Source: Pollutimonas nitritireducens (GTDB lineage: Bacteria > Pseudomonadota > Gammaproteobacteria > Burkholderiales > Burkholderiaceae_B). Taken from it: DNA of 64,000 bases. Within the stretch, counting starts at the first letter, position 1; every line of letters starts with the position of its first letter. A program made the translations under genes and the position numbers. Where the stretch lies: positions 124,001 to 188,000 of the forward strand of contig NZ_PDNV01000001.1 of NCBI RefSeq assembly GCF_002849615.1, read 5' to 3'. This document shows, in pieces, positions 16,723-25,858 of this stretch. The notes beneath the pieces are model-generated. The model was not told where the DNA came from. It searched no databases and saw nothing but the letters and a program-made list of their open reading frames with translations.

Positions 16723-16788
16723 TTCTGTTGAACGCATGGCAGTCCTGTTACACGCGGCATTCCTATAAAACCAGCGCAGGAGATCAGC

Positions 16789-18393
16789 ATGAAATTCAAG
16801 CAACTCATCAAACACACCGCAATTGCGGCCACACTCGCCATGAGCGTCGGTTTATCGCAATCGGTGGACGCCAAAACACTGCGATGGGCCTATCAGGGCG
16901 ACATGATGTCACTGGATCCCATGGCACTGAACGAAACGTTCACCTTGGGGTTTCAGAGCTGGTTTTATGAAACGCTGACTGCTTACGATAAGGATCTGAA
17001 GCTGGTTCCCATGCTGGCCGAGAAATGGGAGAATCCCGAACCTACAAAATGGATCTTCCACCTGCGCAAGGGTGTCACCTTCCATGATGGCAGTCCCTTC
17101 ACCGCCGACGACGTGATCTTTTCATGGAAACGCAGCCAGACGGCAGGCTCGGACATGAAAGCATACGGAGCAAAGGCGGCCGACATCAAGAAAATCGACG
17201 ACCACACGATCGAGGTCACCACTCCTACACCCAACCCGATCCTGCCTCGTGACTGGACTTTCCTCTACATCATGAGCAAGCCGTGGGCCGAAAAGAACAA
17301 GACGGTCGAAGCCACCAACGTCAAGGGTGGCGAAAGCAATTATGCCAACCTGCATGAAAATGGTACCGGACCTTTCATGGTGGTTGATCGCGCTCCTGAC
17401 GTCAAGACGACACTCAAGCGCTATGACGGGTACTGGAACAAGAATATGCCCACGAACGTGACCGAGGTCGTATTCCAGCCCATCACCCAGGAATCGACCC
17501 GCGTCGCCGCCCTGATTTCAGGCGAAATGGACATTGTCATACCTGTACCGGTGCAAGACTGGCCGCGCCTGGAAAAAGAGCCCAATGTCCAGGTCATGAA
17601 CGAACCCGAGGCCCGCACTGTCTTCATCGGTATGGATCAACACCGCGACGAGCTGCTCTTCTCCAATGTCAAAGGCAAGAATCCGTTCCAGGACCAACGT
17701 GTCCGCCAGGCCGTCAATCTGGCCGTCGATACGCGGGTCATCAACCAGAAAATCATGCGCGGCGCAGCGAATCCCCTGGGCACGCTCATCGCCGACAAAA
17801 TCAACGGCTACGATTCTTCATTTGGTGCGCCCTACAAGACCGACGTCGAAAAAGCCAAGAAACTATTGGTCGAAGCCGGCTACCCTGATGGCTTCAGCGT
17901 GCAGCTCGACTGCCCTAACGACCGCTATGTCAACGACGAGAAAGTGTGCCAGGCGGTTGCCAGCATGCTGGCTCGCGTAGGCATCAAGATCGACCTCCTG
18001 GCGCAAACCAAGTCCAAGTATTTTGCCAAGATCCTGCTGCAGGCGGGCAACAACACCAGCATGTATATGCTGGGATGGACGCCCAGTTCCATTGATGCGG
18101 CCAACGCGCTGACTAACCTGGTCGGATGCCGCGACGCGAAGACTGCGACAGGCCAGTTCAATTTGGGCGGCTACTGCAACAAGGAAATCGATGCCTTGAC
18201 CGCCAAGATCGACGTCGAAACAGACCAGGCCAAGCGCAATGCCATGATCAAGGAAGCGTTCACCATGTTGCACAACGACTTCGGCTACCTGCCATTGCAC
18301 CAGCAGCCGATGTCATGGGGTGTGCGCAAGGGAATCACGGTAGCCCAACGTGCCGACGACGTGCTCGACATCCGCAACGTGGTCATGCCTTGA
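16789..18393 (+). CDS. Peptide/nickel-type ABC transporter substrate-binding protein (SBP_bac_5)
   Basis: A 534-residue periplasmic binding protein. The signal peptide is MKFKQLIKHTAIAATLAMSV, with cleavage near VDA-K. Family-5 motifs follow: LRWAYQGDMMSLDPMALNET, LAEKWENPEPTKWIFHLRKG and VTFHDGSPFTADDVIFSWKR (split across the text). SD GGAGATCAGC precedes the ATG. It delivers oligopeptides or similar ligands to the permeases encoded just downstream. Ligand unknown. Confidence 0.93.
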   Translation: MKFKQLIKHTAIAATLAMSVGLSQSVDAKTLRWAYQGDMMSLDPMALNETFTLGFQSWFYETLTAYDKDLKLVPMLAEKWENPEPTKWIFHLRKGVTFHDGSPFTADDVIFSWKRSQTAGSDMKAYGAKAADIKKIDDHTIEVTTPTPNPILPRDWTFLYIMSKPWAEKNKTVEATNVKGGESNYANLHENGTGPFMVVDRAPDVKTTLKRYDGYWNKNMPTNVTEVVFQPITQESTRVAALISGEMDIVIPVPVQDWPRLEKEPNVQVMNEPEARTVFIGMDQHRDELLFSNVKGKNPFQDQRVRQAVNLAVDTRVINQKIMRGAANPLGTLIADKINGYDSSFGAPYKTDVEKAKKLLVEAGYPDGFSVQLDCPNDRYVNDEKVCQAVASMLARVGIKIDLLAQTKSKYFAKILLQAGNNTSMYMLGWTPSSIDAANALTNLVGCRDAKTATGQFNLGGYCNKEIDALTAKIDVETDQAKRNAMIKEAFTMLHNDFGYLPLHQQPMSWGVRKGITVAQRADDVLDIRNVVMP

Positions 18394-18411
18394 ACCATCC
18401 GTAACCAGGAC

Positions 18412-19383
18412 ATGCTTAATTTCATTGCCCAACGGGTGCTCCAGTCGATCTTCGTCATGCTCGCCGTAGGGCTCATTGCTTTTGCAATGTTCCGCTACGT
18501 CGGCGACCCCATCAATAACATGGTGGGCCAGGACACAACCCTGGAACAACGCGCCGAGATGCGTAAGCAACTAGGACTGGACGACCCGTTCCTGGTCCAG
18601 TACGTCCGATTCATCGGCAATGCGGCACAGGGCGATTTTGGCGTTTCCTACCGCCAGCGCCGCCCGGTCAGCGATCTTATTGAAAGCCGCCTGCCCGCCA
18701 CGCTCGAACTTTCCCTGGTCTCCGCCCTTATGGCCTTGTTCCTGGGTATTCCCATGGGCATTTATACGGCCCTGAAACGCAATGGTGTGTTGTCGCGCAG
18801 TTTCATGGCCTTGTCACTCATAGGTATATCGCTCCCCACCTTTCTGATTGGTATCCTGATGATCCTGGTCTTCGGCGTCATGCTGCGCTGGCTGCCCAGT
18901 TTCGGACGCGGCGACGTCGTGCAACTGGGATGGTGGTCCACCGGCTTCCTGACCAAGAGCGGCTGGCAATCACTGATCATGCCTGCCTTCACACTCGCAC
19001 TGTTCCAGATGACGCTCATCATGCGGCTGGTGCGGGCTGAAATGCTGGAGGTCATGCAGGCCGACTTCATCAAGTTCGCACGGGCGCGCGGTCTGCCTGA
19101 CCGCCTGATCAATTTCCGCCATGCGCTGAAAAATACCCTGGTGCCCGTGATAACGATCACCGGACTGCAATTAGGGTCGATCATTGCTTTTTCCATCATT
19201 ACGGAAACTGTGTTCCAGTGGCCTGGCATGGGCCTGCTGTTCATCCAGTCGATCGGCGCGGTCGACATACCCGTGATGGCAGCCTACCTCTTATTGATCG
19301 CGTTCTTTTTCGTGATCATTAATCTCATTGTCGATCTATTGTATTTCGCTGTCGACCCACGACTGCGGGTACAGAAAGCCTAG
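18412..19383 (+). CDS. ABC transporter permease, DppB/OppB family
   Basis: A 323-residue inner-membrane permease with six predicted helices. It opens with the conserved MLNFIAQRVLQSIFVMLAVG. It contains the inner-membrane EAA loop (RLVRAEMLEVMQADFIKFAR then ARGLPDRLINFRHALKN) that contacts the ATPase, and ends in FAVDPRLR. It pairs with the DppC-like protein encoded 13 bases downstream. Confidence 0.94.
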   Translation: MLNFIAQRVLQSIFVMLAVGLIAFAMFRYVGDPINNMVGQDTTLEQRAEMRKQLGLDDPFLVQYVRFIGNAAQGDFGVSYRQRRPVSDLIESRLPATLELSLVSALMALFLGIPMGIYTALKRNGVLSRSFMALSLIGISLPTFLIGILMILVFGVMLRWLPSFGRGDVVQLGWWSTGFLTKSGWQSLIMPAFTLALFQMTLIMRLVRAEMLEVMQADFIKFARARGLPDRLINFRHALKNTLVPVITITGLQLGSIIAFSIITETVFQWPGMGLLFIQSIGAVDIPVMAAYLLLIAFFFVIINLIVDLLYFAVDPRLRVQKA

Positions 19384-19396
19384 AAGGTATCAATCG

Positions 19397-20314
19397 ATGG
19401 CCCAGAATGCCTTCTCGCGCCTGTATCACAGCGATATCGTCTACAGCTTCAGCCGGTCGCCCACCGCCATCATTTCGGCTGCCGTCGCGTTCATCATCAT
19501 CGTTGGCGCGCTGGGGGCGCCTCTCTTCGCGCCGCATAATCCATTCGACCTGTCCACGCTGGATCTGCTCGACGCCAATATTCCGCCGGCATGGTCGGCC
19601 AACGGCGACCCACGCTTCCTCCTGGGCACTGACGACCAGGGCCGCGACATGCTTTCGGCGATCCTGTACGGCTCGCGCATCTCGCTGTTTGTGGGCTTTG
19701 CGTCGGTGCTGTTTTCGCTGGTCATCGGCGTGTCTCTGGGACTGATCAGTGGCTATGTGGGCGGCCGTGTCGATAGCGTGATCATGCGCATTGCCGACGT
19801 GCAACTGTCGTTTCCCGCGATACTCATTGCACTGCTGATAGACGGAATCGCGCGCGGCTTGCTGCCTCGCGACTCCCAGGACAGCCTTTCGCTGTATGTG
19901 CTCATATTCGCCATCGGCATTTCGGGTTGGGTGCAGTACGCTCGCACCGTGCGCGGCGCCACCATGGTCGAGCGCAACAAGGAATATGTGCAGGCCGCGC
20001 GCCTGATCGGCATGCGCCCGTTCATGGTGTTGCGCCGTCATATCCTGCCCAACGTGATGGGGCCAGTCCTGGTCATTGCCACCATACATCTGGCCGTGGC
20101 CATCATTACCGAGGCGACCTTGTCTTTCCTGGGCGTAGGCATCCCACCCACGACGCCCTCGCTGGGCACGCTCATCCGCATTGGCAACAGTTATCTGTTC
20201 TCGGGCGACTGGTGGATCTCCATTTTCCCGGGTATCGCGCTGGTCTTGCTGGCCTTGTCGGTCAATCTGCTGGGCGATTGGCTGCGCGATGCGCTCAATC
20301 CCAAGCTCCGCTAA
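19397..20314 (+). CDS. ABC transporter permease, DppC/OppC family
   Basis: A 305-residue permease with the DppC N-terminal cytoplasmic helix and six predicted TM helices. Family motifs: FLLGTDDQGRDMLSAILYGSR, LISGYVGGRVDSVIMRIADV (in part), and the EAA-type loop VQAARLIGMRPFMVLRRHILPN. It ends in LGDWLRDALNPKLR. The start at 19397 follows AGAAGGTATC; an upstream in-frame ATG would overlap the dppB-like gene. Confidence 0.93.
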   Translation: MAQNAFSRLYHSDIVYSFSRSPTAIISAAVAFIIIVGALGAPLFAPHNPFDLSTLDLLDANIPPAWSANGDPRFLLGTDDQGRDMLSAILYGSRISLFVGFASVLFSLVIGVSLGLISGYVGGRVDSVIMRIADVQLSFPAILIALLIDGIARGLLPRDSQDSLSLYVLIFAIGISGWVQYARTVRGATMVERNKEYVQAARLIGMRPFMVLRRHILPNVMGPVLVIATIHLAVAIITEATLSFLGVGIPPTTPSLGTLIRIGNSYLFSGDWWISIFPGIALVLLALSVNLLGDWLRDALNPKLR

Positions 20315-20323
20315 GGCATACCC

Positions 20324-22060
20324 ATGGCACTGTTGGACATTGAGAATCTGCGCATCGAGTTTTCCAGCCGACGCGGTAATGTGGTGGCAATCCAGGACGT
20401 TAGCCTGTCACTGGAAAAAGGCGAGATCCTGGGTGTGGTCGGTGAATCGGGCGCCGGCAAATCCACCATAGGCAACGCGGTGATCGGACTGCTCGAAGCC
20501 CCCGGCAAGATGACAGGTGGCGCCGTGCTGCTGAATGGAGAACGTATCGACAAACTGTCTGCGGCGGCATTCCGGCTGGTGCGCGGCCGGCGCATAGGAA
20601 TGATTTTCCAGGATCCCCTTACATCCCTGGATCCCCTGCAGACCATCGGCCAACAACTCGTCGAAACCATGCAGGTGCATCTGCAACTTACTCAGCAACA
20701 AGCCTCGGCACGGGCGATTGAGCTCCTGGAAAGTGTGGGCATCGAACAGGCCCGCATACGCCTGCAACACTACCCTCACCAGTTCTCGGGCGGCATGCGG
20801 CAACGCGTGGTCATTGCGCTGGCCTTGTGTTGTGAACCGGAAGTCATCATTGCCGACGAACCCACCACGGCGCTGGACGTCTCGATCCAGGCACAGATAC
20901 TTGACCTCTTGCGCAAGCTCTGCAAAGAGAAGCAAGTTGGCATGATCCTGATCACGCACGACATGGGCGTCATCGCCGAAGTGACCGATCGCGTCGCTGT
21001 CCTGTACCGCGGCAAGCTGGTCGAGGAAGGCCCCACCAGGCGTTTGCTGAGCAATCCGCAACACCTCTATACCAAAAGCCTGATTTCAGCGGTACCACGT
21101 TCAGATATCAAGCTGCGACGCTTTCCCATGGTCACCTACATCGAGGACGTGATTGCGCCGTCCCTGCGAAGCAACCTGGCGACCGCGACCCGCTGGATGG
21201 GCGAGCACCGCGACTATGGCGCCAGCTCGGACAGGCCGCTGTTGCAGGTCGAAAACCTGAGCATGCGGTTCGTGCTGAAGAATGCCTTTCGCAAACGAAA
21301 TCGCGTCATGCTGGACGCGGTGAAAAACGTCAGCTTCTCCATCAAGGCCGGCGAAGTATTCGGTCTGGTCGGTGAATCCGGCTCCGGCAAGTCGACCATC
21401 GCACGCCTGATCGCGGGCTTGTATCAAACCACCAACGGCTCGGTCATTTTCAACGACGTCAATGTCACGCAACTGACCGATGCGAAAACCACGAATGCTT
21501 TCCGGCGACAGATCCAGATGGTGTTCCAGGACCCTTTCTCGTCCCTGAACCCGCGTATGCGCATCCTGGACATCGTGGCAGAACCCATACGCTTTCACAA
21601 ACTGGCCAGGACCGAAGCCCTGACGCGGCAAATCGTCAGCGGCCTGCTCGACTACGTGGGCCTGGGCGACCAGGCACTGTTGCGTTTTCCACACGAATTT
21701 TCCGGCGGCCAGCGACAGCGGATATGCATTGCCCGTGCGCTTGCCACCCGACCGCGCTTCCTCATTTGCGATGAACCTACATCGGCGCTCGACGTATCCA
21801 TACAGGCGCAAATTCTCAATCTGCTGAAAGACCTCCAGGAATCGTTGGGGCTGACGATATTGTTCATCAGCCACGACCTGCCCGTCATACGCCAGATGTG
21901 CGATCGCGTAGGCGTCATGCGCCACGGAGAACTGTTGGAAGTCGCTGACACCGAGGCGCTGTTTTCCAATGCGCGGCATGACTACAGCAAGCATCTACTT
22001 TCCTTGATGCCCAGCCTGGATTTCCTCTCGCGCGATGGGCTGCAGGTCGAAGCGGGGTAG
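20324..22060 (+). CDS. Fused dual ATP-binding protein of the peptide ABC transporter (DppD-DppF type)
   Basis: A 578-residue protein with two complete ABC ATPase domains in one chain. The first (about 1-260) has Walker A GESGAGKST, signature FSGGMRQRV and Walker B VIIADEPT. The second (about 305-570) has Walker A GESGSGKST, signature FSGGQRQRI and Walker B FLICDEPT. Each domain has its own switch His (LITHDMG and FISHDLP). Separate DppD and DppF proteins are more usual; fused forms such as YejF and GsiA are known. It completes the importer downstream of the M20 hydrolase. No terminator is obvious after it. Confidence 0.93.
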   Translation: MALLDIENLRIEFSSRRGNVVAIQDVSLSLEKGEILGVVGESGAGKSTIGNAVIGLLEAPGKMTGGAVLLNGERIDKLSAAAFRLVRGRRIGMIFQDPLTSLDPLQTIGQQLVETMQVHLQLTQQQASARAIELLESVGIEQARIRLQHYPHQFSGGMRQRVVIALALCCEPEVIIADEPTTALDVSIQAQILDLLRKLCKEKQVGMILITHDMGVIAEVTDRVAVLYRGKLVEEGPTRRLLSNPQHLYTKSLISAVPRSDIKLRRFPMVTYIEDVIAPSLRSNLATATRWMGEHRDYGASSDRPLLQVENLSMRFVLKNAFRKRNRVMLDAVKNVSFSIKAGEVFGLVGESGSGKSTIARLIAGLYQTTNGSVIFNDVNVTQLTDAKTTNAFRRQIQMVFQDPFSSLNPRMRILDIVAEPIRFHKLARTEALTRQIVSGLLDYVGLGDQALLRFPHEFSGGQRQRICIARALATRPRFLICDEPTSALDVSIQAQILNLLKDLQESLGLTILFISHDLPVIRQMCDRVGVMRHGELLEVADTEALFSNARHDYSKHLLSLMPSLDFLSRDGLQVEAG

Positions 22061-22251
22061 TTCCATCAGTATGGCGCGCTTCCCGGGGCGTTACACCATC
22101 GTGATTGTTTAACGTTTGGACACCAAAATAACAGTGATGGGCTGGACGCTTTCGGGCGGCCTCCCTATGATGGATGCATCCAGGCTCTACCAAACCTGGC
22201 CCAGAAATGTTTCATCGTGCACCTTCCATCAACTTTATAGGATAAACCTCC

Positions 22252-22500
22252 ATGGGCATTATCGGCATGATCGTAGTGGGTTTCATTGTCGGACTGATCG
22301 CGAGGGCAATCATGCCGGGCGAGCAGAAGTTCGGAATCATTTTGACCATCATCCTGGGGATCGTAGGCGCCGTCGTTGCGGGGTATCTGGGCAGCGCATT
22401 AGGTTTATATCAAGCCGGTGAAGGCGTGGGCTGGATCGCGTCCATCATAGGTGCGATTATCGTGCTGTTCATCTATGGGTTGATTGTCAAGAAACGCTGA
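22252..22500 (+). CDS. GlsB/YeaQ/YmgE family stress-response membrane protein
   Basis: An 82-residue, three-helix small membrane protein of the transglycosylase-associated family. The conserved features are GLIARAIMPGEQKFG after the first helix and GAVVAGYLGSALGLY around the second. Members are induced by general or acid/osmotic stress in many bacteria, but their molecular role is unknown. It is a monocistronic gene: the 191 bases upstream hold no gene and a strong terminator follows 49 bases after the stop. Confidence 0.85.
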   Translation: MGIIGMIVVGFIVGLIARAIMPGEQKFGIILTIILGIVGAVVAGYLGSALGLYQAGEGVGWIASIIGAIIVLFIYGLIVKKR

Positions 22501-22548
22501 CCGCGTTTGCCTCATGCCGTTTTGTGGGGCGCGCGCAGACAGGTCGTT

Positions 22549-22588
22549 CAGAGGCACTCCGATACGTCGGAGTGCCTCTGCTTTTGTC
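22549..22588 (+). terminator. Strong Rho-independent terminator
   Basis: A perfect 14-bp stem (CAGAGGCACTCCGA, 22549-22562, with TCGGAGTGCCTCTG, 22567-22580), a TACG tetraloop, then CTTTTGTCT. It ends the small membrane protein transcript and insulates the following operon. Confidence 0.9.
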
Positions 22589-22628
22589 TACAATAGGACA
22601 TCCGCTCAGCCCGCCGCCTGGAGGCATC

Positions 22629-22997
22629 ATGGACGAATCTCGATACCGGACCGAATACACGCCGCGCCGTTTTTGGCACAAGCTGGGACCGCTTGCGCAG
22701 TCGGCCGGCCGCGGCACACTGGAAAAGGCGCTCTATCTCTACTATGCCGTGCAAAATGACCACACGCCGAAATGGGCAAAACGTGTCATATATGGCGCGC
22801 TGGGTTATTTCATCCTGCCGCTGGATGCCATACCCGACCTTGCCCCTCTCATCGGTTATACCGATGACCTCAGCGTCATGGCCGCCGCTCTGGCAACGGT
22901 AGCGTTCTACATCACCCCGGAAGTCAAGGAGCAGGCCCACCGCAAACTTGATATATGGTTCCGCAAGCCCGGCTCCCGCGCCTACACGGATGCCTGA
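22629..22997 (+). CDS. YkvA family protein (DUF1232)
   Basis: A 122-residue protein with the DUF1232 core YGALGYFILPLDAIPDLAP followed by GYTDDLSVMAAALATV. The core is a pair of short hydrophobic helices around an IPDxxP turn. The function of the family is unknown; an inner-membrane association is predicted. The start at 22629 is behind GGAGG at seven bases; a longer in-frame reading would run back into the terminator. Its last 8 bases overlap the start of the DUF2868 gene (ATGCCTGA), so translation is probably coupled. Confidence 0.85.
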   Translation: MDESRYRTEYTPRRFWHKLGPLAQSAGRGTLEKALYLYYAVQNDHTPKWAKRVIYGALGYFILPLDAIPDLAPLIGYTDDLSVMAAALATVAFYITPEVKEQAHRKLDIWFRKPGSRAYTDA

Positions 22998-24456
22998 CGG
23001 GCGGTCACAGGCACGGCCATATGTGCCCGGCTTTGTCGATTACTGGCAAGCCGAGACGCTGCGCCTGCGCGAAGCCCTCTGCGGCCCGCTCGAGGACGCC
23101 AGCGAGGTCCGCCACGTCCGCGCGCAGGCAGCCAGCCACCCGCAGAAAATCCTGTTGCGCGCGCGACTGCTTGCCAAGCGCGAGGGTATCGACCAACTCA
23201 TAGCCAAATGGATACAGGGCGCCAGGCTGACATTGCTGGGCCTCGTGATCGCCGCACTTCTGGCCGGCGCAGCGGCCGCTTCCGGCGCATTGGGCGATGG
23301 CAGCCGCCCTGTCAATATATTGCTGGCGCTCACCGCTCTGCTGGGTCTGAATTTACTGGCGTTCGTGTTCTGGCTAGCCAGCTTTCTTGTGCATTCGGGC
23401 ACCAGCGGTTCTTACCTCGGCGAAATATGGCTATGGCTGACGAGCAAGCTGGCGCGAGGGCCCGATGCCGCCCTGATCCCTCGGGCATTCGTCGAAGTGC
23501 TGGGGCGCAACAACACCTTGCGCTGGATGCTGGGCGCCATCAGCCACGGCCTCTGGGCCGTCGCGCTGTCGGGCATGCTGCTTACCCTGCTGGCCATGCT
23601 GTCCGCCCGGCGCTATGGATTCAATTGGGAAACAACTCTGCTGTCGGCCGACACGTTCGTGGCCGTCACCGCCGCGCTGGGCTGGCTGCCCTCCTTACTG
23701 GGCTTTGCCGTACCGTCTGAAGCCGTCGTGCGTGCCAGCAACGGTTTGCTGGTGCTGCCGGAATCGGCACGCGTCCTGTGGTCGAGCTGGCTGATAGGCT
23801 GCGTAGTCACCTACGGTCTCATCCCTCGCGTACTGGGCCTGGCCCTGGCCATCGTCATGGGTCGCCGAAACCGGGCCGCCATCGGTCTTGATGAAAGTCT
23901 GCCGGGCTATGTCGAACTGCGCTCCCGCCTTTCACCCCCCAGCGTCAGGATGGGCACCGATGCGCCTGACGGGCCCCAATTCCAATCCCGGATTTACGCA
24001 CGCCATCCGGGCCGATCCGAGCCGGATCAGTTGTTGCTGGCCGGCATCGAGCTCGCGCCCGATACCCCTTGGCCGCCAGCCATTCTTCCTGACGGCGTTA
24101 TCGATCTGGGGGTAATCGACACGCGCCTGCAACGCAGCACACTGCTGGACCAGCTGCAGCAACACCCGCCGCTGCGGCTGCTCGCCATCTGCGATCCACA
24201 ACAGACCCCTGACCGCGGGACTATCGCCCTGCTGGCCGAGCTGGCCAGTCTGGCCGCGCAAACGCACATCGTACTGCCCGCCAGTCACGCAAGCGATGAT
24301 GCGCTGGTATCACGGGCCGCGGCGTGGCGCGATCGCCTTGCCGCGGCCGGATTCGCGGCGGAGCAACTGCACACAGACGCGGGCCCGGGATTGGCCTGGT
24401 TGGCCGGGCCGCTGTGCACCGCCACCGATGCAGGAGCCTCGCATGCCCACTCCTGA
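22990..24456 (+). CDS. DUF2868 domain-containing membrane protein
   Basis: A 488-residue protein. An N-terminal cytoplasmic part (about 1-65) is followed by several hydrophobic helices: LTLLGLVIAALLAGAAAASG, LLALTALLGLNLLAFVFWLA, a pair near residues 180-240, and one near 265-285. A soluble C-terminal domain of about 190 residues follows. This architecture matches the DUF2868 family, which is regularly found next to DUF3482 GTPases. It starts inside the YkvA stop and overlaps the GTPase gene by 14 bases at its own end. It may be the membrane partner of that GTPase; no activity is known. Confidence 0.8.
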   Translation: MPDGRSQARPYVPGFVDYWQAETLRLREALCGPLEDASEVRHVRAQAASHPQKILLRARLLAKREGIDQLIAKWIQGARLTLLGLVIAALLAGAAAASGALGDGSRPVNILLALTALLGLNLLAFVFWLASFLVHSGTSGSYLGEIWLWLTSKLARGPDAALIPRAFVEVLGRNNTLRWMLGAISHGLWAVALSGMLLTLLAMLSARRYGFNWETTLLSADTFVAVTAALGWLPSLLGFAVPSEAVVRASNGLLVLPESARVLWSSWLIGCVVTYGLIPRVLGLALAIVMGRRNRAAIGLDESLPGYVELRSRLSPPSVRMGTDAPDGPQFQSRIYARHPGRSEPDQLLLAGIELAPDTPWPPAILPDGVIDLGVIDTRLQRSTLLDQLQQHPPLRLLAICDPQQTPDRGTIALLAELASLAAQTHIVLPASHASDDALVSRAAAWRDRLAAAGFAAEQLHTDAGPGLAWLAGPLCTATDAGASHAHS

Positions 24457-25858
24457 CGCTCCACTGAGACTGGCCGTTGTCGGTCACACCAACACCGGAA
24501 AAACATCACTGCTGCGCACGCTGACCCGTGATCCGGACTTTGGTGTGGTCGAGGACAGCCCCGGCACCACACGTCACGTGGAAGGCGCTCGCCTGCTGGT
24601 TGATGGTTCAGTCGCTGTGGAACTCTATGACACACCGGGCATGGAAGATGGCATCGCCTTGCTGGACTATCTTGATCAGCTGGCAAGGCCGGCCGAGCGT
24701 ATCGACGGACCCGAGCGCATACGCCGCTTTCTGGCCAGTCCTGAAAGCGGCCGCCGGTTCGAGCAGGAAGCGCGCGTGCTGAAGAAGCTTCTGGACTGCC
24801 ACGCAGGCCTGTACGTCGTGGACGTGCGCGACCCGGTGCTGGGCAAGCATAAAGATGAACTGGCCATACTTGCCAGCTGCGGGCATCCTCTTGTGCCGGT
24901 ACTGAACTTCACACACAGTCCCCAGCAACGGCTGGCCATGTGGCGCGAAGCACTTGCGCGGCTCGGTCTGCACGTCAGTGTCGAATTCGATACCGTTGCG
25001 CCTGCGCTCGATGGCGAAACCCAGCTATACGAAAAGCTGGCGTTGGTCCTCGACGGCCACGCGGGTCCGCTGCAGGCGCTCAAGCACGACGTGGCACAAC
25101 AGCGCGACGTGCGCCGACGCGACGCCATGCGCATGATTGCCGAACTGCTCATCGATGTTGCCGCCTTCCACCTGGCCAGCGAGCCCGGACAGGAAGCTAT
25201 CGAGGCAAGCACCCAGGCCTTGCGCAGGAAGGTGCGGGAGCGCGAGAATCTGTGTGTGCAGGCTTTGCTGAAACGCTATAACTTCAACCCGCGCGATTTT
25301 CCGGCGTACGCGCTGCCGCTGGAAGGCGAACGCTGGGGCATGGACCTGTTTCATCCCCAGGCACTCAAGGACGTCGGCATCCACGTCAGCAAAGGCATGG
25401 CTGCCGGCGCCATGGCCGGCGCGACGCTGGACGTATTCACCGCCGGCATCAGTCTGGGCGCGGCGACCTTGGTGGGAGCCGCCGCGGGCGGCCTGTGGCA
25501 GGGCGCTGACAAGCTGGGCAAGCGTGTCGTCGGGCGCTTGAAGGGGTACCAGGAACTAAGCGTGGGTGACGGCGTATTGCGCTTGCTGGCCATACGCCAG
25601 TTGGCGCTGGTGCACGCTCTCGAGCGGCGCGGCCATGCCGCTCAGGGGCCAATACGGCTGGACAGCGTGCGTGGCGACACTGCCATCGCGTCCAATGATG
25701 GGTCGCTCGAGACCTGGCGCAACGACAAGCTTGCGCCAGAGCTGCTGGAGGCGCGCAGCCAGCCGCAATGGTCCAGCCTTGGCACACATTACGATGCCGG
25801 AGCACGGCGCCCGCAGGCCATCCGTACGCTTGCCGAGAGCCTGTTCAAAGAAGTGTAG
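24443..25858 (+). CDS. GTPase with C-terminal DUF3482 domain
   Basis: A 471-residue protein with an N-terminal TrmE/Era-like small GTPase domain. G1/P-loop is VGHTNTGKTSLLRTL (about residues 11-25), G2 Thr lies in EDSPGTTRHVEGA, and G3 is ELYDTPG. The usual NKxD G4 motif is not clear (VLNFTHS occupies that place). The C-terminal DUF3482 part includes a glycine/alanine-rich hydrophobic stretch (GMAAGAMAGATLDVFTAGIS near residues 320-345) likely to touch the membrane. AGGAG precedes the ATG. It probably acts with the DUF2868 protein encoded upstream; role unknown. Confidence 0.83.
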   Translation: MPTPDAPLRLAVVGHTNTGKTSLLRTLTRDPDFGVVEDSPGTTRHVEGARLLVDGSVAVELYDTPGMEDGIALLDYLDQLARPAERIDGPERIRRFLASPESGRRFEQEARVLKKLLDCHAGLYVVDVRDPVLGKHKDELAILASCGHPLVPVLNFTHSPQQRLAMWREALARLGLHVSVEFDTVAPALDGETQLYEKLALVLDGHAGPLQALKHDVAQQRDVRRRDAMRMIAELLIDVAAFHLASEPGQEAIEASTQALRRKVRERENLCVQALLKRYNFNPRDFPAYALPLEGERWGMDLFHPQALKDVGIHVSKGMAAGAMAGATLDVFTAGISLGAATLVGAAAGGLWQGADKLGKRVVGRLKGYQELSVGDGVLRLLAIRQLALVHALERRGHAAQGPIRLDSVRGDTAIASNDGSLETWRNDKLAPELLEARSQPQWSSLGTHYDAGARRPQAIRTLAESLFKEV

